Shown here: piece by piece, positions 33,046-44,254 of the stretch
How positions within the stretch are numbered: position 1 is the stretch's first letter
How the letters are laid out: every line of letters starts with the position of its first letter
Notes under the pieces: model-generated
What the model saw: the letters and a program-made list of their open reading frames with translations, nothing else
What the model was told of the DNA's origin: nothing
Databases searched by the model: none
NCBI GenBank assembly: GCA_036768485.1
Contig: JAVLUZ010000142.1
Span: 19,093,735 to 19,157,734 of the forward strand
Origin: Mermis nigrescens
Taxonomy: Eukaryota; Nematoda; Enoplea; Mermithida; Mermithidae
Length of the DNA: 64,000 nucleotides
Direction: 5' to 3'
Translations under genes and position numbers: made by a program

Positions 33046-33815
33046 CGATCGCATGCACGTTGGTTTACACTAAAAACAGTATTAATTATTTGATATTTTG
33101 ACTTGCTGCTAGCTTGCTCTCATTCATTTATCATGCTTCTTAGAAACTTTCGTTATTTCCTGTTAACCCCTCTGCTAGCTGTTTAACTGCTACATATATC
33201 AAGGATTTTAAGTCATCGAATTGGAATTAGATGTTTAATAAATCTCAGGTGCCAAATTTTAGGAGTAATTCTAAAGCCATGCTTCTACGAAGAGACAAAA
33301 ATCCAAAATTTTACGTTGTAGATACGGTTTGTTTGGGTCCCATCAATTCGTTAATTTTCAAATTCTACAATAAGGTCAGCCGTGACGCCATTAATAAATA
33401 ATTAAAATTTGAATTAAATTTACCCGCTGCGATTTGAGATATTTGGAAAGATTTACTTTTAAAACACCTTTTTCTTACGGATTTTCGTCATTTTACATTG
33501 TGTTGTAAAGTGGTTCACACCAGTCGATAGCGCAATAAAAGTTGGTCTGAGGTAACGAAAATATTTATCACACGGTAATTACATATGCCGTTAGAGCCGC
33601 CAAAACCTAGTAATCCGTCGTTTTCGGGTTTCAGGAGCCCAATCGAGCCATCCTGACAAAAATTCGGAATCAGGGGCCCGGATACCCATTGAGCCGAAAT
33701 GTGAGTACCACTGTAATATCCAGTAAAAGCTTTTTTGGGACACAAACATACATGAACAACTAGAAATTAACATTATAAGATAATGAAAAAATATAATGCC
33801 GCTATTATTATTTAT
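33046..33815. other. Intergenic sequence, nothing recognised
   Basis: AT-rich sequence without recognised repeat family or gene, up to the start of the inverted-repeat region. Short minus-strand open frames at 33515-33773 have no recognised motif. Confidence 0.35.
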
Positions 33816-34477
33816 AAATCAATAGTAGGTACCCGTTTAGTAATGAGCGTGTAAAGTTTTGCTGTAAGGTCGTAACATAGTTTTAAATTTTGGTCGGTCA
33901 CACGACTTACCTAACTCAATTTTGCATTCTGTTCAGTCTCTTTTTTTAAATTGTAAGCAATTGAATAAGCTCGATGGCACTTTTTGTTTTTTCAAAGCGA
34001 GTAACTCCTGGAGGGGCAAAGTAAAGAGTGTAAAACTCTGTAGTTTAAAAAAGATTTTGGTCGGGTTTTCGATTTCTTTATGTGGCAATTTTTCCGGTTA
34101 GGAGTCCATAATAAAACTTTCAGTTGAAAAGTAGTACGCTTCAAGGTCTATACGATGAACTTCACCGCGTTCGCAAAAAGTCAATGCGGAGTTAGTTCTG
34201 ACAGTTTAAGGGTTACACCCTGGCGGTTAACAAAAAGCACGTTATACTACCCTTTTTAGCTATACAAAAATAGTCGACCGCTCCGGTTGTAAATCGGGAC
34301 GTGCATGCGAAGTATTAGAAAAATAAAGTAATCGCCCTTGGAGCCGTTTCTATAAATTCAAACAGATAAAACAAGTTTTTTATCCGTTTTTGTCTGTCAA
34401 CTACTCCGGTAATGAATCGGATTATGCGAAGTATTCTAAAAATAAGGTATGTCAGTGGTTACACATTGCACTTCACC

Positions 34478-34730
34478 TGGGCGTGGGAGGTATGCACCCC
34501 CCCCCCCCAAGAAATCAAATTGCCCCTCCCCCGGAAATCAAAATACCCCCAGAATTCAATTTTGAAATTTTTTGTTTTTTCGCAATTTTTTGATGCCAAT
34601 GGATAGTGCTCAATGAAAAACGTTTAAAAATACTGTTTTTTCGCCATACCACCATTTTTAAGGCCATTTTTTGACCTTTGAAAAATCTTGCACCTCCTCC
34701 CCCAATTTCAGTGCTGCCCGCCTATCATTG
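34478..34730. repeat. Interspersed repeat, family A (GTGGGCAGCA type, reverse)
   Basis: Reverse copy: 'acctgggcgtgggaggtatg' at the left, then 'gatgccaatggatagtgctc', 'cgccataccaccatttttaa', and 'gtgctgcccgcctatcattg' at the right. It lies inside the left arm of the inverted-repeat region. Copies of this family share termini of the form CAYAYGTGGGC. Confidence 0.75.
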
Positions 34731-34899
34731 CACGTGGTCATGTTTTTTTACACTCAGTAATGACTTAGTTTTTGAGGTGTAAAGCTTCAAATTTGGCGTG
34801 AAAAAAATGTTTTTGGCAGGTTCTGTCTACCAACTTCCCGATATGAAGTGGGAAATGATCCCAATTGTAAAAATGTACTTGGCATCGAGGATCACATAT

Positions 34900-36140
34900 G
34901 CACGAAGGCGCGTTTAATTACACCATTATTGAGTTATTGTAGAGGTTCAAAGTTTACACTATAATCGAATTTTACATCCAGAGCGTTGCAAAACTTGAAT
35001 TTTTTATCAAAATTTTCCCCGTAACGTCAGAATTACGAACCTACCTATTAGTTTTCTCTACACCCAGTAGTTATGTAAAATTTACTCTATTGAGTTATTG
35101 TAGGGGTGTAAAGTTTACACTAAAAGTTCATTTTACTTCGAGAACCTTGCAAAACGTGAATTTTTTCAAAATGTTTTCCGTAACATCAGAATTAAGAATC
35201 TGTTTGTGTTTTCGTTACACTCAGTAGTTGTGTAGAATTTACACTAAAAATTAACTTTAGTTTTAGAGCGTTGCAGATGTTAAATTTTTTTCAAAATTTA
35301 CTTTGTAGCGTCAGCATTGCAAATCTGACTGTAAAAAATTTTTACATCCAGTAGTTTCGCAAAGTTTACACTGAAAATTAACTTTAGTTCCAGAGCGTTG
35401 CAGATGCTCAAGTTTCTTTCGACATGTGCTTTGTAACGTCAGGATTGCAAATCCGACTGTAAAATTGCTTTACATCGAGTAGTTGTGTAAAGTTTACACT
35501 GAAATTTAAGTTTAGTTCTAGAGTCTTTCAGAGGCTTCATTTTTTTAAAGATGTTCTTCGTAACGTCAGGATAGAGAATCAATCTGATATTTAGTTTTCT
35601 TTACACCTAGCAATCGTGTAAAGTTTCTTTCGAAAATTAACTCTATTTCCAGAGTGTTGCAGATGCTTCATTTTTTCAAAATGTGCTTTGTAACGTCAGG
35701 ATTGCAGATTTGACTGTAAAATTTCTTTACATCCAGCAGTTGTGTGAAGTTTACACTGAAAATTAGTTCCAGAGTGTTGCAGAAGCTTAGTTTTTTTCAA
35801 GATGTTCTTCGTAACGTCAAAATTACGAATCTATCTGATATTCAGTCTTTTTACACCCAGAAATTGTGTAATGTTCCCTCTAAAAATTAACTGAGTTCCA
35901 GAGCGTTGCAGAAGCTTTTTTCAAAATGTGCTTTGTAACGTTAAAATTACAAATCAAACTGTAAGATTCCTTCACACTCAGTAGTTGTCCAAAGTTTACA
36001 CTAAAAATTAACTTTAGTTCCAGAGCAGCTTTGCGTGAGCTTAATTTTTTCGAAATGTTTTTCGTAACGTCAGGATTATGAATCTGAAAGCAAGTTTTCT
36101 TCGCACTCAGTAGTTGCGTGAACTTCTCACTGACAACACT
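34900..36140. repeat. Tandem array, ~128-bp unit, about nine copies
   Basis: The block 'gtaacgtcaggattgcaaat' and variants recur at about 35021, 35170, 35307, 35434, 35559, 35689, 35809, 35935 and 36065, spacing 120-149. Each unit also has 'gtgtaaagtttacact' and 'agttccagagcgttgcaga'. Units are diverged (old). Reverse-oriented single or double units occur at 42240-42460 and 43615-43860. Confidence 0.93.
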
Positions 36141-36169
36141 TAATCTGTTCAAGTACCATGATGTATAGT

Positions 36170-36425
36170 GTGGCCGATCTGGGGGTCAAACATTAAGCTT
36201 TTTGTGCCAAACTGACATAAAAATAGATATTAATGCTAACATAACGTTACAATATATTATTCCACGGTTTCTGGTCAACGTCAAACGCTTTTGAAGAAAT
36301 TTGTAAATTATATGAATTTGTAGCCTACATTTAGTCTCCTTTTCTCCAGAAAATTTCCCAATGTTTCCATTCTGATTTGGTTCAGACCCCAAATCCTCAT
36401 CCCCACATGCATATCCGATAGGCAA
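36170..36425. repeat. Interspersed repeat, family D
   Basis: It begins 'gtggccgatctgggggtcaa', contains 'ctgacataaaaatagatatt', and ends 'ccccaaatcctcatccccac'. Diverged. Confidence 0.6.
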
Positions 36426-36765
36426 CCCTGTTTACATATGTACATACATAGTTGTATGCATTTCGTTCAATGAGTTTTCCACGTGAGCTTTCGATTACTG
36501 TTATTACATCGATTTTTTTACCAACACTATTTTAACATTTCCTATTGTTGCATTTTATCTTGTCTTTTTGAATATTTTTCTATCTTTATCTTTTTCTATC
36601 TCTATCTTTGTCTTTAACATTTTAAAGTTTCGACTATCTTGCGAAAAATCATATTTTGCAACACTAAGTATAGATTACACTATCATCCGTCGAGTATTGT
36701 AGACCATATGAAATATTCGTAAATGCATCTTGCATATACCCTTATATTACATTTGTGTAGAAAAT

Positions 36766-37025
36766 CATACGTGGGCAGCAAGAAAATTCTGGGGGTCCAA
36801 GATTTTTTGAAGGTCAAAAAATGGCCTTAAAAATGGTGATATGGTGATAAAAACACCATTTTTCGACGTTTCTCATCAAGCACTATCCATTGGCATTAAA
36901 AAATTGCGAAAAAAACGAAAAAAATTTTCAAAAATTGATTTCTGGGGGGGGTCTTTTGATTTCTGGGGGGGGGTCTTTTGGTTTCTGGGGGGTCCAGACC
37001 CCCCAGATCCCCGCCACGCCCATGT
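36766..37025. repeat. Interspersed repeat, family A (forward)
   Basis: Full-length copy: left 'catacgtgggcagcaagaaa', then 'gatttttcgacgtttctcatc'-type core ('cgacgtttctcatcaagcac'), three G-run 'tttctggggggg' units, and right 'gccacgcccatgtgtg'. Confidence 0.8.
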
Positions 37026-37493
37026 GTGTAGAAAATGATATCACAAACAAATATCTAGCTATCAAATATCAAAAATAATTGTTGATAAAGATGGAGCAAT
37101 ATCACATCAAAATCACATTTTAAGTAAAGTGCACCAAATCAATATCAGATTTTATTAAGACTACGTACTCAGACACTATGTACTACGTCAGACCACACAT
37201 TAAAAAAAACAGAATAAGTACAGTCTGTTTGAAAATTTTTGAGATTTTTTTACAGTATGGGGATACGAAAGCAGTAAACATTCAGCCAATCAGCGCAAGG
37301 GCTTTCATTCGGCTGGCTATCGTCTATTGCACGTTATTTTACTTTAAACCTTGTGCTTTGGCACTCTGGGCCAGTTTCGATCTTATGAGCTGTGTGAGAG
37401 CGTAACTGGCAGCTTCGCGCAGGAAAAATATTTGTATCACGCGCGGGTCGAACTCACACGTGAGCGTGAGGGGATTTTAGAGGTATGCAATGC

Positions 37494-37776
37494 ACCCACA
37501 TCACACCTGGGCGGTAAGAAGGGGGGAGGGGGGTTTGAGGGTATGCACCCCCCCTCCCGAGAATTCAAAATACCCTCCCAGGAATTAAAATACCCCTCAG
37601 AATTCAATTTTTAAAATTTTTTTTCTTTTTTTCGTAATTTTTTGATGCCAATGGATAGTGCTCAATGAGAAACGTTTAAAAATGGTGTTTTTTCGCCATA
37701 CCACCATTTTTAAGGCCATTTTTTGACCTTTGAGAAATCTTGAAACCCCCCAGAGTTCTGGTGCTGCTCACGTGTG
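37494..37776. repeat. Interspersed repeat, family A (reverse)
   Basis: 'acacctgggcggtaagaagg' to 'gtgctgctcacgtgtg', with the 'gatgccaatggatagtgctc' core. Nested in the MITE at 37200-38377. Confidence 0.75.
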
Positions 37777-37799
37777 ACCCACACCCCAGGAGGCCGAAA

Positions 37800-38056
37800 A
37801 CCATACGTGGGCAGCAAGAAAATTCTGGGGGTGCAAAATTTTTTGAAGGTCAAAAAATGGTCCTAAAAATAATGGTATGGGGATAAAAACACAATTTTTC
37901 GACGTTTCTCATCAAGCACTATCCATTGGCATCAAAAAATTGCGAAAAAACGAAAAAAAATTTTCAAAAATTGAATTCTGGGGGGGTATTTTGATTTCTG
38001 GGGGGTATTTTAGTTTCTGGGGGGTGCATACCCCCCAAACCCCCCACGCCTAGGTG
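37800..38056. repeat. Interspersed repeat, family A (forward)
   Basis: 'ccatacgtgggcagcaagaa' to 'ccccacgcctaggtgtg'. It is nearly a mirror of the copy at 37494-37776, so the two could form a hairpin. Confidence 0.75.
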
Positions 38057-38394
38057 TGCCGAAAACCCCTCCCATAAAAATCAAAATACACCTCAGAAAT
38101 CAAATTTTGATAATGCTCGATGAAAAACCTTGAAAAATGTACGGTCGAAAACTCCGTATTTCTCGCTGTGAAGTGAATGGTAATACCGATAGACCACTTA
38201 GGGAAGCGATGGTGAAATTAAAATGTTACGTATAGCTCATTGTACAATTAGCGAATCAGTTAATGTGAGAGGCGAGGCTGGTTCTAAGAAACTGCTGTTT
38301 GCCGATTGGCTGGATTGTTAATACTTTCGAATCACCATACTTTTAAAAATTCTCAAGAACTTTGAAACAGACTACAGTACCTACAATTAATATA

Positions 38395-38661
38395 TTAGAA
38401 GCCCAATTCTTTGTAATAAATATCCATTTCTCTTTCACAAAAGTCACCCATTTTGCACTTGTCAGGGCAAAAACAATGTTGCGAATCGCAGTAGCCGGTC
38501 AACGAACAACCATCTCTAGCGACTGTGCCATCGGCGCAGACGTCTATTAAATTGTACAGCTTACAGGCTGGCGGGCAACAAGATCTTTCATTGACGATTG
38601 ACGACTGTGATTTATACGTAATCAATAAAAATAAAATCAAGGTCAATTTTTCGACTTTCAT
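38395..38661 (-). CDS. Secreted cysteine-rich peptide, Diedel-like
   Basis: 88 codons from ATG (38661-38659) to TAA. An in-frame extension upstream has no ATG. Residues 1-20 form a signal peptide (MKVEKLTLILFLLITYKSQS). The mature part has ten cysteines at residues 28, 29, 33, 42, 52, 58, 63, 65, 69 and 75. The core C-ADG-x6-C-x5-C-x4-C-x-C-x3-C (residues 42-69) closely follows the Diedel pattern, including CADG, the closely spaced CFC and the CC pair near the mature N-terminus. Diedel proteins are small secreted immune modulators of insects, also carried by some insect viruses. Function here is inferred from the cysteine frame only; another knottin-like family is possible. It is single-exon, between repeats, in the middle of the inverted-repeat region. 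A TATAT-like box lies about 130 bases upstream. Confidence 0.75.
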   Translation of the reverse strand: MKVEKLTLILFLLITYKSQSSIVNERSCCPPACKLYNLIDVCADGTVARDGCSLTGYCDSQHCFCPDKCKMGDFCEREMDIYYKELGF

Positions 38662-38799
38662 TTGAATATAATGGAACTGCAACTGCAGTTACGATCTATT
38701 CATGTAAATAATGAAGCGAATTAAAGAAACGTGCTCTATTAAATAAATAATTTGTTTACGTACTTACGCACTTTTATTTAGACCGTGACAGATATAAAA

Positions 38800-39220
38800 A
38801 ACAGTCAGAAAAATTAAATGCTTGCTGACTTGCGACATTTATGCATTTAAGAATTTTTAATCAGATGATAATGTAAAATCGGCACATTATGCAACAAGTG
38901 ATCATTCGGTAGATTCCTACTACATACATTGGTACGCACTAGTACAATAACCACGTGAACTTGAACATGCTGGGAATTACAATAGGTTTTGAAAGCATCT
39001 ACAACGAGAGAAAATTAAGAAGGTCAAAGAAATGCTAAAAATTATTTGGCGAATCTGTCAAGCATATACAAACGTGCGTGCAGCGTAATCAAATTTTAAT
39101 TTTAATTTTTCATGAATGTGTCAATAATTGGGCATATCACAGAATCTGAGTCCGGTTGATTTTCTTGAAAAAATTCAGATATTTGTGGCAGAGTTGGTCT
39201 CGCTTTTCGTTAACCTCCCA
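38800..39220. other. Upstream region of the Diedel-like gene
   Basis: AT-rich, non-repetitive sequence upstream (on the minus strand) of the peptide gene, containing 'tataaaaaacag' on the plus strand at 38793 and its reverse TTTTTTATA. No other gene recognised. Confidence 0.35.
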
Positions 39221-39224
39221 CAGA

Positions 39225-39912
39225 ATTCAATTTTTGTACGATTTTGATTTTTTCCGCAATTTTATGATGCCAATATAGATAGTTTGATAAAAAAAGTCGA
39301 GAAGTGTTTTTGTGTCAATCAAGTTTTTAGTGTTGACAATTGAAAATTTTAAAACCCAAGCGGTGCCCACATTTGATTTATATACCATCGTTCCCGCACA
39401 GCTGGTCAATTTGGGGGTGGGTCAGCTGGCCTAGAGGGCGGTTCTGAAATTGTGCTTTTTTCTGGCTAAAATGATCTCAGAAACTGGTATAAGGGCTAAA
39501 ATAGCATTAAAAGTATGTTATTACACAGTTTCTTGTCAATTTGAAGCACTCCTAAAGAAATTTTGCAATTTTCATCCATTTGGGCCTTCATATATTGCCT
39601 CATTTCCCCCGAAAAATTTCAATTTTTCACTTCTGGGAGTCTAGATATTGCTTAAAATTGACTAGAAATAGTGGACTACGCTTTAAATAATTATATTTAT
39701 TTATTTATTCCGGTCTGGGGATCAATTGGTCTTAGAGATTAGATAGTGAGCTTTTTTGGGCCGAAACAGGTCTCAAAAACTGCATTTTTCAACAAAACTT
39801 ACATTTTTATTCATGCTTGGCCTTCATTTTGCCCCATTTTTTTCTAAAAATTTTCCAGTTTTACATTCTGGGCGTCTAGTAGACCCCAACCACCTCTCAT
39901 TTGCATATATGG
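39225..39912. repeat. Family A fragment followed by two family D copies
   Basis: 39225-39310 is a decayed reverse family A piece ('gatgccaatatagatag'). 39395-39655 ('ggtcaatttgggggtgggtc', 'tctcagaaactggtataagg') and 39715-39912 ('ctggggatcaattggtctta', 'ccttcattttgccccatttt') are direct family D copies. The second is shorter. Confidence 0.6.
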
Positions 39913-40296
39913 TTGGGACTCACAACGTCCATATTGTGTCTGTTGGCTGTTCCCTTGACAATCAAAAAATGTAAAACGATGAGTAACAAACTCATCTTCT
40001 AACACGTACATGGCTCCATATATAAAGGGGTTCTCAGAGTAATAAGACCCACATTTAATTTGTAAAGTAAAATAATAAGTTTTGTCCATACTCGTACATT
40101 CCACGCTTTAATTGACTTATCACCTGAACTTCGATTAAATTATTTTTTATAGGATTATGCTAAAATTAGTCAATTCACACTCCTCAGCTTTTTTACTACT
40201 TTGTCGGCATAAATAATTTCGAATTTACCTACTGCTGGCTCTGACGGCTTATCTTTGAACACGTGTTATAAGAATCTTTTCTTGTCTTATTTGCAG

Positions 40297-40367
40297 AACC
40301 AATTGTCCTGCCTTTAACAACATGCTGCAACGGCTTATTGATTCCGCAATTTGTTATGCATTGTATT
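40297..40367 (+). other. Splice-flanked 71-base block, possible orphan exon
   Basis: A very good acceptor (CTTTTCTTGTCTTATTTGCAG) and a consensus donor (TATT|GTAAGT) bracket 71 bases that are open in two of three frames (for example TNCPAFNNMLQRLIDSAICY). No family is recognised, and partner exons are not found. Confidence 0.25.
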
Positions 40368-40636
40368 GTAAGTCTTTCGCAACTTATTGTTCAGGATAGT
40401 TAAAAGGTCTGTCTTTTTGGTACACGTTCACGCCATTCATGTTCATAAAAGTTAGCTAAAATTGCATGTTTGCTGGCTGACCATATTTTCAAAAAAATGG
40501 CGTGTCAGAATAAATTCTGATTTTGTGCTACAAGTAAGTTGAAACTTAATAAATCTAGAAATTTGTTTCCATTTGTAAATGAGTCGAAATCTCCAATCAC
40601 CTTGCACCATTATCGGGCATAACTGTCGATAATTTT

Positions 40637-41325
40637 CTTAACTAGCAAAGGAAAATGCACCGATTGAACAAAAAGGACGAATGCACTTGGAATTACGCAT
40701 AAGGACGTAAGGGAGGAGACTGGGGAAAAATTACCTATTTATATGCCTGTGAAAGTTGTAAGAATTTACTAAAAATGATTCCGCTAAAAACGCAAAAAGT
40801 CGAAATATATTCTGCGGCCCGCAGAGATTTGCACCTCCGACGTAAAAATGAATAATATGAAGAATAGCTTATTCCTAGAAAAGAAGAGATCACTAATCAA
40901 AAAAATGACATAGCGTGCATTGTTAGGTATGCACTTGTAACACGGGACTTCAACCTTTGTTCGCCAAAGAGGCACATTGTGTACGAGCCGCTTACAGCAG
41001 TTGTACGGCGTGTATGCTGTAACCGTTTCGAAAATCTTTATTCATCCTCGTGTAATCATATTGTGCATAATGCGTTGATTTGCATGAACGTAATGAGAAA
41101 TATAATCGAATATCTCTTAACTAGCAAAGAAAAATGCTTCGATGGAATAAAAAGAACGAATATACTTGGGATTGTGGATTATTAAGGATGTAAAAGGAGG
41201 GGACTAGGAAAAAGCTACCTATGCCTCAAGTCGCAAAACCTGTCAAAAATCAGACTTTCTCTAATCAAGGCAAAAAAACGAAGTATATTTTCTGTGGCCT
41301 CTGAAAAAATGTAACCTTCTCTAAA
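40637..41325. repeat. Direct repeat, two diverged copies ~480 bases apart
   Basis: 40637-40845 ('cttaactagcaaaggaaaat', 'gaggagactggggaaaaa') and 41114-41320 ('cttaactagcaaagaaaaat', 'gaggggactaggaaaaag') share order and spacing over about 200 bases. Non-coding. Confidence 0.8.
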
Positions 41326-41370
41326 TAATTTTCAATGCTTAACATAAGAGTGTGTAAACAATCTAAAATG

Positions 41371-41832
41371 GGATCTAGTATACAATTAACCCCCAGCGTT
41401 TTTTAGCCCATGCATATATAAGCTACAATAACCAGAGTTTACAAAGAGATAGCTAAAAGCCTAGTGTACTAATGTGGCAAAATTGATTAACTTACGGTGT
41501 AAACTTAATGCTTTAAAAAAATTAAAAAAACTTACTTTACTTTACTTTAAACTCACTTTAAACTAACTTTTTTCTAAACTTACTTTTTTTAATGTAGGAT
41601 GTTGATTGAGTTAAAAAAACTGCTTTGTTTGAAACCCACCGAATCGTTTACAATTTTTAGATTCCGTTAGTACGTTGTAAACTGTGAGTGTAAAACAGTA
41701 AGTTCACACCGTAAGTTAATCAATTTTGCCAGATTAGTACAATAGGCTTATAGCTATCTCCTCGTAAAGTTTGGTTACCGTAGCTTATATGGATCGGCTA
41801 ACAAACGCTGGGGTAAATTGTATACTAGATCC
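41371..41832. mobile_element. 462-bp MITE with ~130-bp inverted ends and perfect 8-bp duplication
   Basis: It begins GGATCTAGTATACAATTAAC and ends with the reverse, flanked by CTAAAATG at 41363-41370 and 41833-41840. The inverted repeats extend through 'aaaattgattaacttacggt' on both sides. The TSD length suggests a hAT or similar cut-and-paste source. Non-coding. Confidence 0.92.
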
Positions 41833-42239
41833 CTAAAATGTTAAGTTTTAGTAAATTGCTTGCAAGTTGCAAAGCTGACATGCTTCGTATCGTGATTGTA
41901 TAAAAATGACTGCAATTGTATTTAATGATGTTTTATTTTGTTATAATGAGCATTTTAGCAAGCTTACCTGGCATCAATTGGTAGTGCACACAATCGTTGC
42001 GGGCAAACAAGTGTACCACGATTTAGCGTGATACAGTTATTAACGAAAGAACATTCATTTGTACGAGAGAAGATAAATGACAGAATTGCGTAGATTATGA
42101 CGATGACATTACTATGGAGCTAAATAATGTAAATTGCAAGTAAACACAGTATTATAATGATTAAGACGATAACATAAGTACAAAGTTAAGTAAGGTGCAC
42201 AAAATAAAAGTATTTAGCAATCAATTATGCATGTGCAAC

Positions 42240-42460
42240 ACGATGTTACATGGAACATTTTGAAAAAATTAAGCTTCTGCAACGCTCTTAAACTAAATTT
42301 TATTTCCAGTGCTACTTGGTGTAAAAAAAACATACAGTCAGATTCGTAATCCTCACCTTACGGAACATATTTAAAAAATTACGTTTAAGTTTCTGAGTGT
42401 TAACTACACATTAAAAATAAATGAATAGTGCAAACTTTATACAACTACTGTCACGACCGA
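42240..42460. repeat. Reverse-oriented copies of the 128-bp unit
   Basis: 'aagcttctgcaacgctctta' and 'cagtcagattcgtaatcctc' are the reverse of the unit motifs in the 34900-36140 array. This belongs to the right arm of the inverted-repeat region. Confidence 0.75.
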
Positions 42461-43390
42461 TTCTGCTAGATGTTAGGTAGCGTAACTGTAGGCCTTAAAT
42501 CAACAATATTTAAGATTTATATTTTATTATTGAAATAAGTTACTTACAAATGCTTAATTAATCGAATCGGGTGACGTTGCGGGTACGAGATATTCAAGTT
42601 CGCCTATCAGCCTGAGCGGGCTGCGTGAATCTGAGCGTATGATTTAAGAAGATAGTAAATGCAATTTGAAAACTCGAGCTAGTAATACAAAGCGCAATTT
42701 CTGATCAGGGCATAAAAAGACTGAGCGATTTTGTTGTTCTAATCCGATTTTTATAGTTTTCGGGAGCCATACGGTCTGGCGAGTAAAAGGATTAAGAAGA
42801 AGCTTAATCTTGGCGAGTTGAAGCAAAACAACTTTGCTTACTTTAGTTTTTGGGTATCTTTTCCGTGAAGTTTACACGTATTTTATATCTCTTATTTTGA
42901 CCTTAGCTTTGCCCTTTTGGCCTCTTTTAACCTCCCGCTTCCGCCATACTTTCTACATTCGTTTTTGGTCTCACCGATTTTGTATCTATTTCATTACAGA
43001 GCGTACCGCTGCATTTAATGAGATTTATTGCGTATTTGCGTGCTGAACTTTTCCTATCGCTTAACACATCACTCATGCTAATTGATATACTATTTTCATT
43101 GACTTTTGTGTATTTCTCGGATTTGAGCTCGGCTTATGGCTGGGTTCCCAGCCGCTCTGTCTGACATTCAAGTTGATTAAGTCAACTTCATTGTTGTGTC
43201 TGGAATTCAGTTTTAATCCCTTTTTGGAGTCTTTATGTCTGCAACTCACATACCGTACTAGCTAGCTCTCATCTTCTTTCAATTTGCCGCTTTTCTACGC
43301 ATTACCATATCTGGCTTTTCGGCGAAATCGCGATATACATAATGTATTTGCGGTACATATATCAAATGAAAATGTACGTGTTACGCTAAT
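42461..43390. other. Non-coding stretch in the right half of the inverted-repeat region
   Basis: No gene or known repeat seen. Short open frames (42644-43046) show no recognised motif. Confidence 0.35.
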
Positions 43391-43394
43391 AATA

Positions 43395-43510
<116 letters not shown>

Positions 43511-43614
43511 TAAAATACAGTATGCATCTAGACTTAAAGTTGATTACGTTACAATAATGGTTTAAACTTCTAAATCAGCGCGTTTCCTTACGAAGTTAAA
43601 TGATTTAGCGATTA

Positions 43615-43860
43615 TGTGTAGAGTAAGTCGTTTGCGCTGACACTACTGTGTATAGAGAGAACTAACAGTCAGATTCGTAATTCTGACTTTACGTAACACA
43701 TTTAAAAAGAGTAAGCTTCCGCAAGGCTCTAGAACTGAAGTTAAATTTCAGTGTAAACTTTACACAATCACCGAGTGTTGCGAAGATTTTATTAGTCGGA
43801 TTCGTAATTGTAATATTACGATAAAAATTTATGAAAAAGTAATCCTCAGCAATGGTCTGA
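43615..43860. repeat. Reverse-oriented copy of the 128-bp unit
   Basis: 'aacagtcagattcgtaattc' , 'gtaagcttccgcaaggctct' and 'cagtgtaaactttacac' mirror the left-arm array. Confidence 0.75.
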
Positions 43861-43982
43861 AGACAAATAAATATTAGATGTAAACCATTTTACCCCACTC
43901 TTAAGTGTAAACGAACGCCCTAATTGATGCATGACGTTTGAACCCTGGTACATTTTTAGGCTTGTGATCATGTCCAGACTCA

Positions 43983-44254
43983 TAACCATAGGTGGGCAGC
44001 ACCAAAATTCTGGGGGTTGCAAGATTTTCCAAAGGTCAGAAAAGGGTCTGAAAATGGTGGTATGGCGAAACAAACACGATTTTTAAACGTTTCTCATCGA
44101 GCACTGTTCATTGGCATCAAAAAATTGCGAAAAAAACAACGAAATTTCAAAAATTGAATTCTAGGGGTTATATTTTGGTTTTTGTGGGGGTATTCGGCCT
44201 TCTAGGGGTTCATAACCCCAAACCCCTCCCACCTCCTTCCCGCGCTCACGTGTG
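43983..44254. repeat. Interspersed repeat, family A (forward)
   Basis: 'cataggtgggcagcaccaaa' to 'cccgcgctcacgtgtg', with 'tcatcgagcactgttcattg'. Inserted in the right arm of the inverted-repeat region. Confidence 0.75.

Larger units (their letters stand above)
37200..38377. mobile_element. MITE with ~75-bp inverted ends (CAGTCTGTTT), containing two family A insertions
   Basis: Left 'tacagtctgtttgaaaattt' and, downstream, 'attcagccaatcagcg'; right, in reverse, 'tactgtagtctgtttcaaag' and 'aatccagccaatcggc'. Two family A copies (37494-37776 reverse, 37800-38056 forward) lie inside. Its right end abuts the 3' end of the Diedel-like gene. A second member lies at 47270-48085. Confidence 0.75.

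Noticed and set aside
34900..36140. Possible CRISPR-like spacing of repeats
   Set aside because: The units are about 128 bases, diverged along their whole length and without unique spacers, in a eukaryotic genome; this is an ordinary tandem array.
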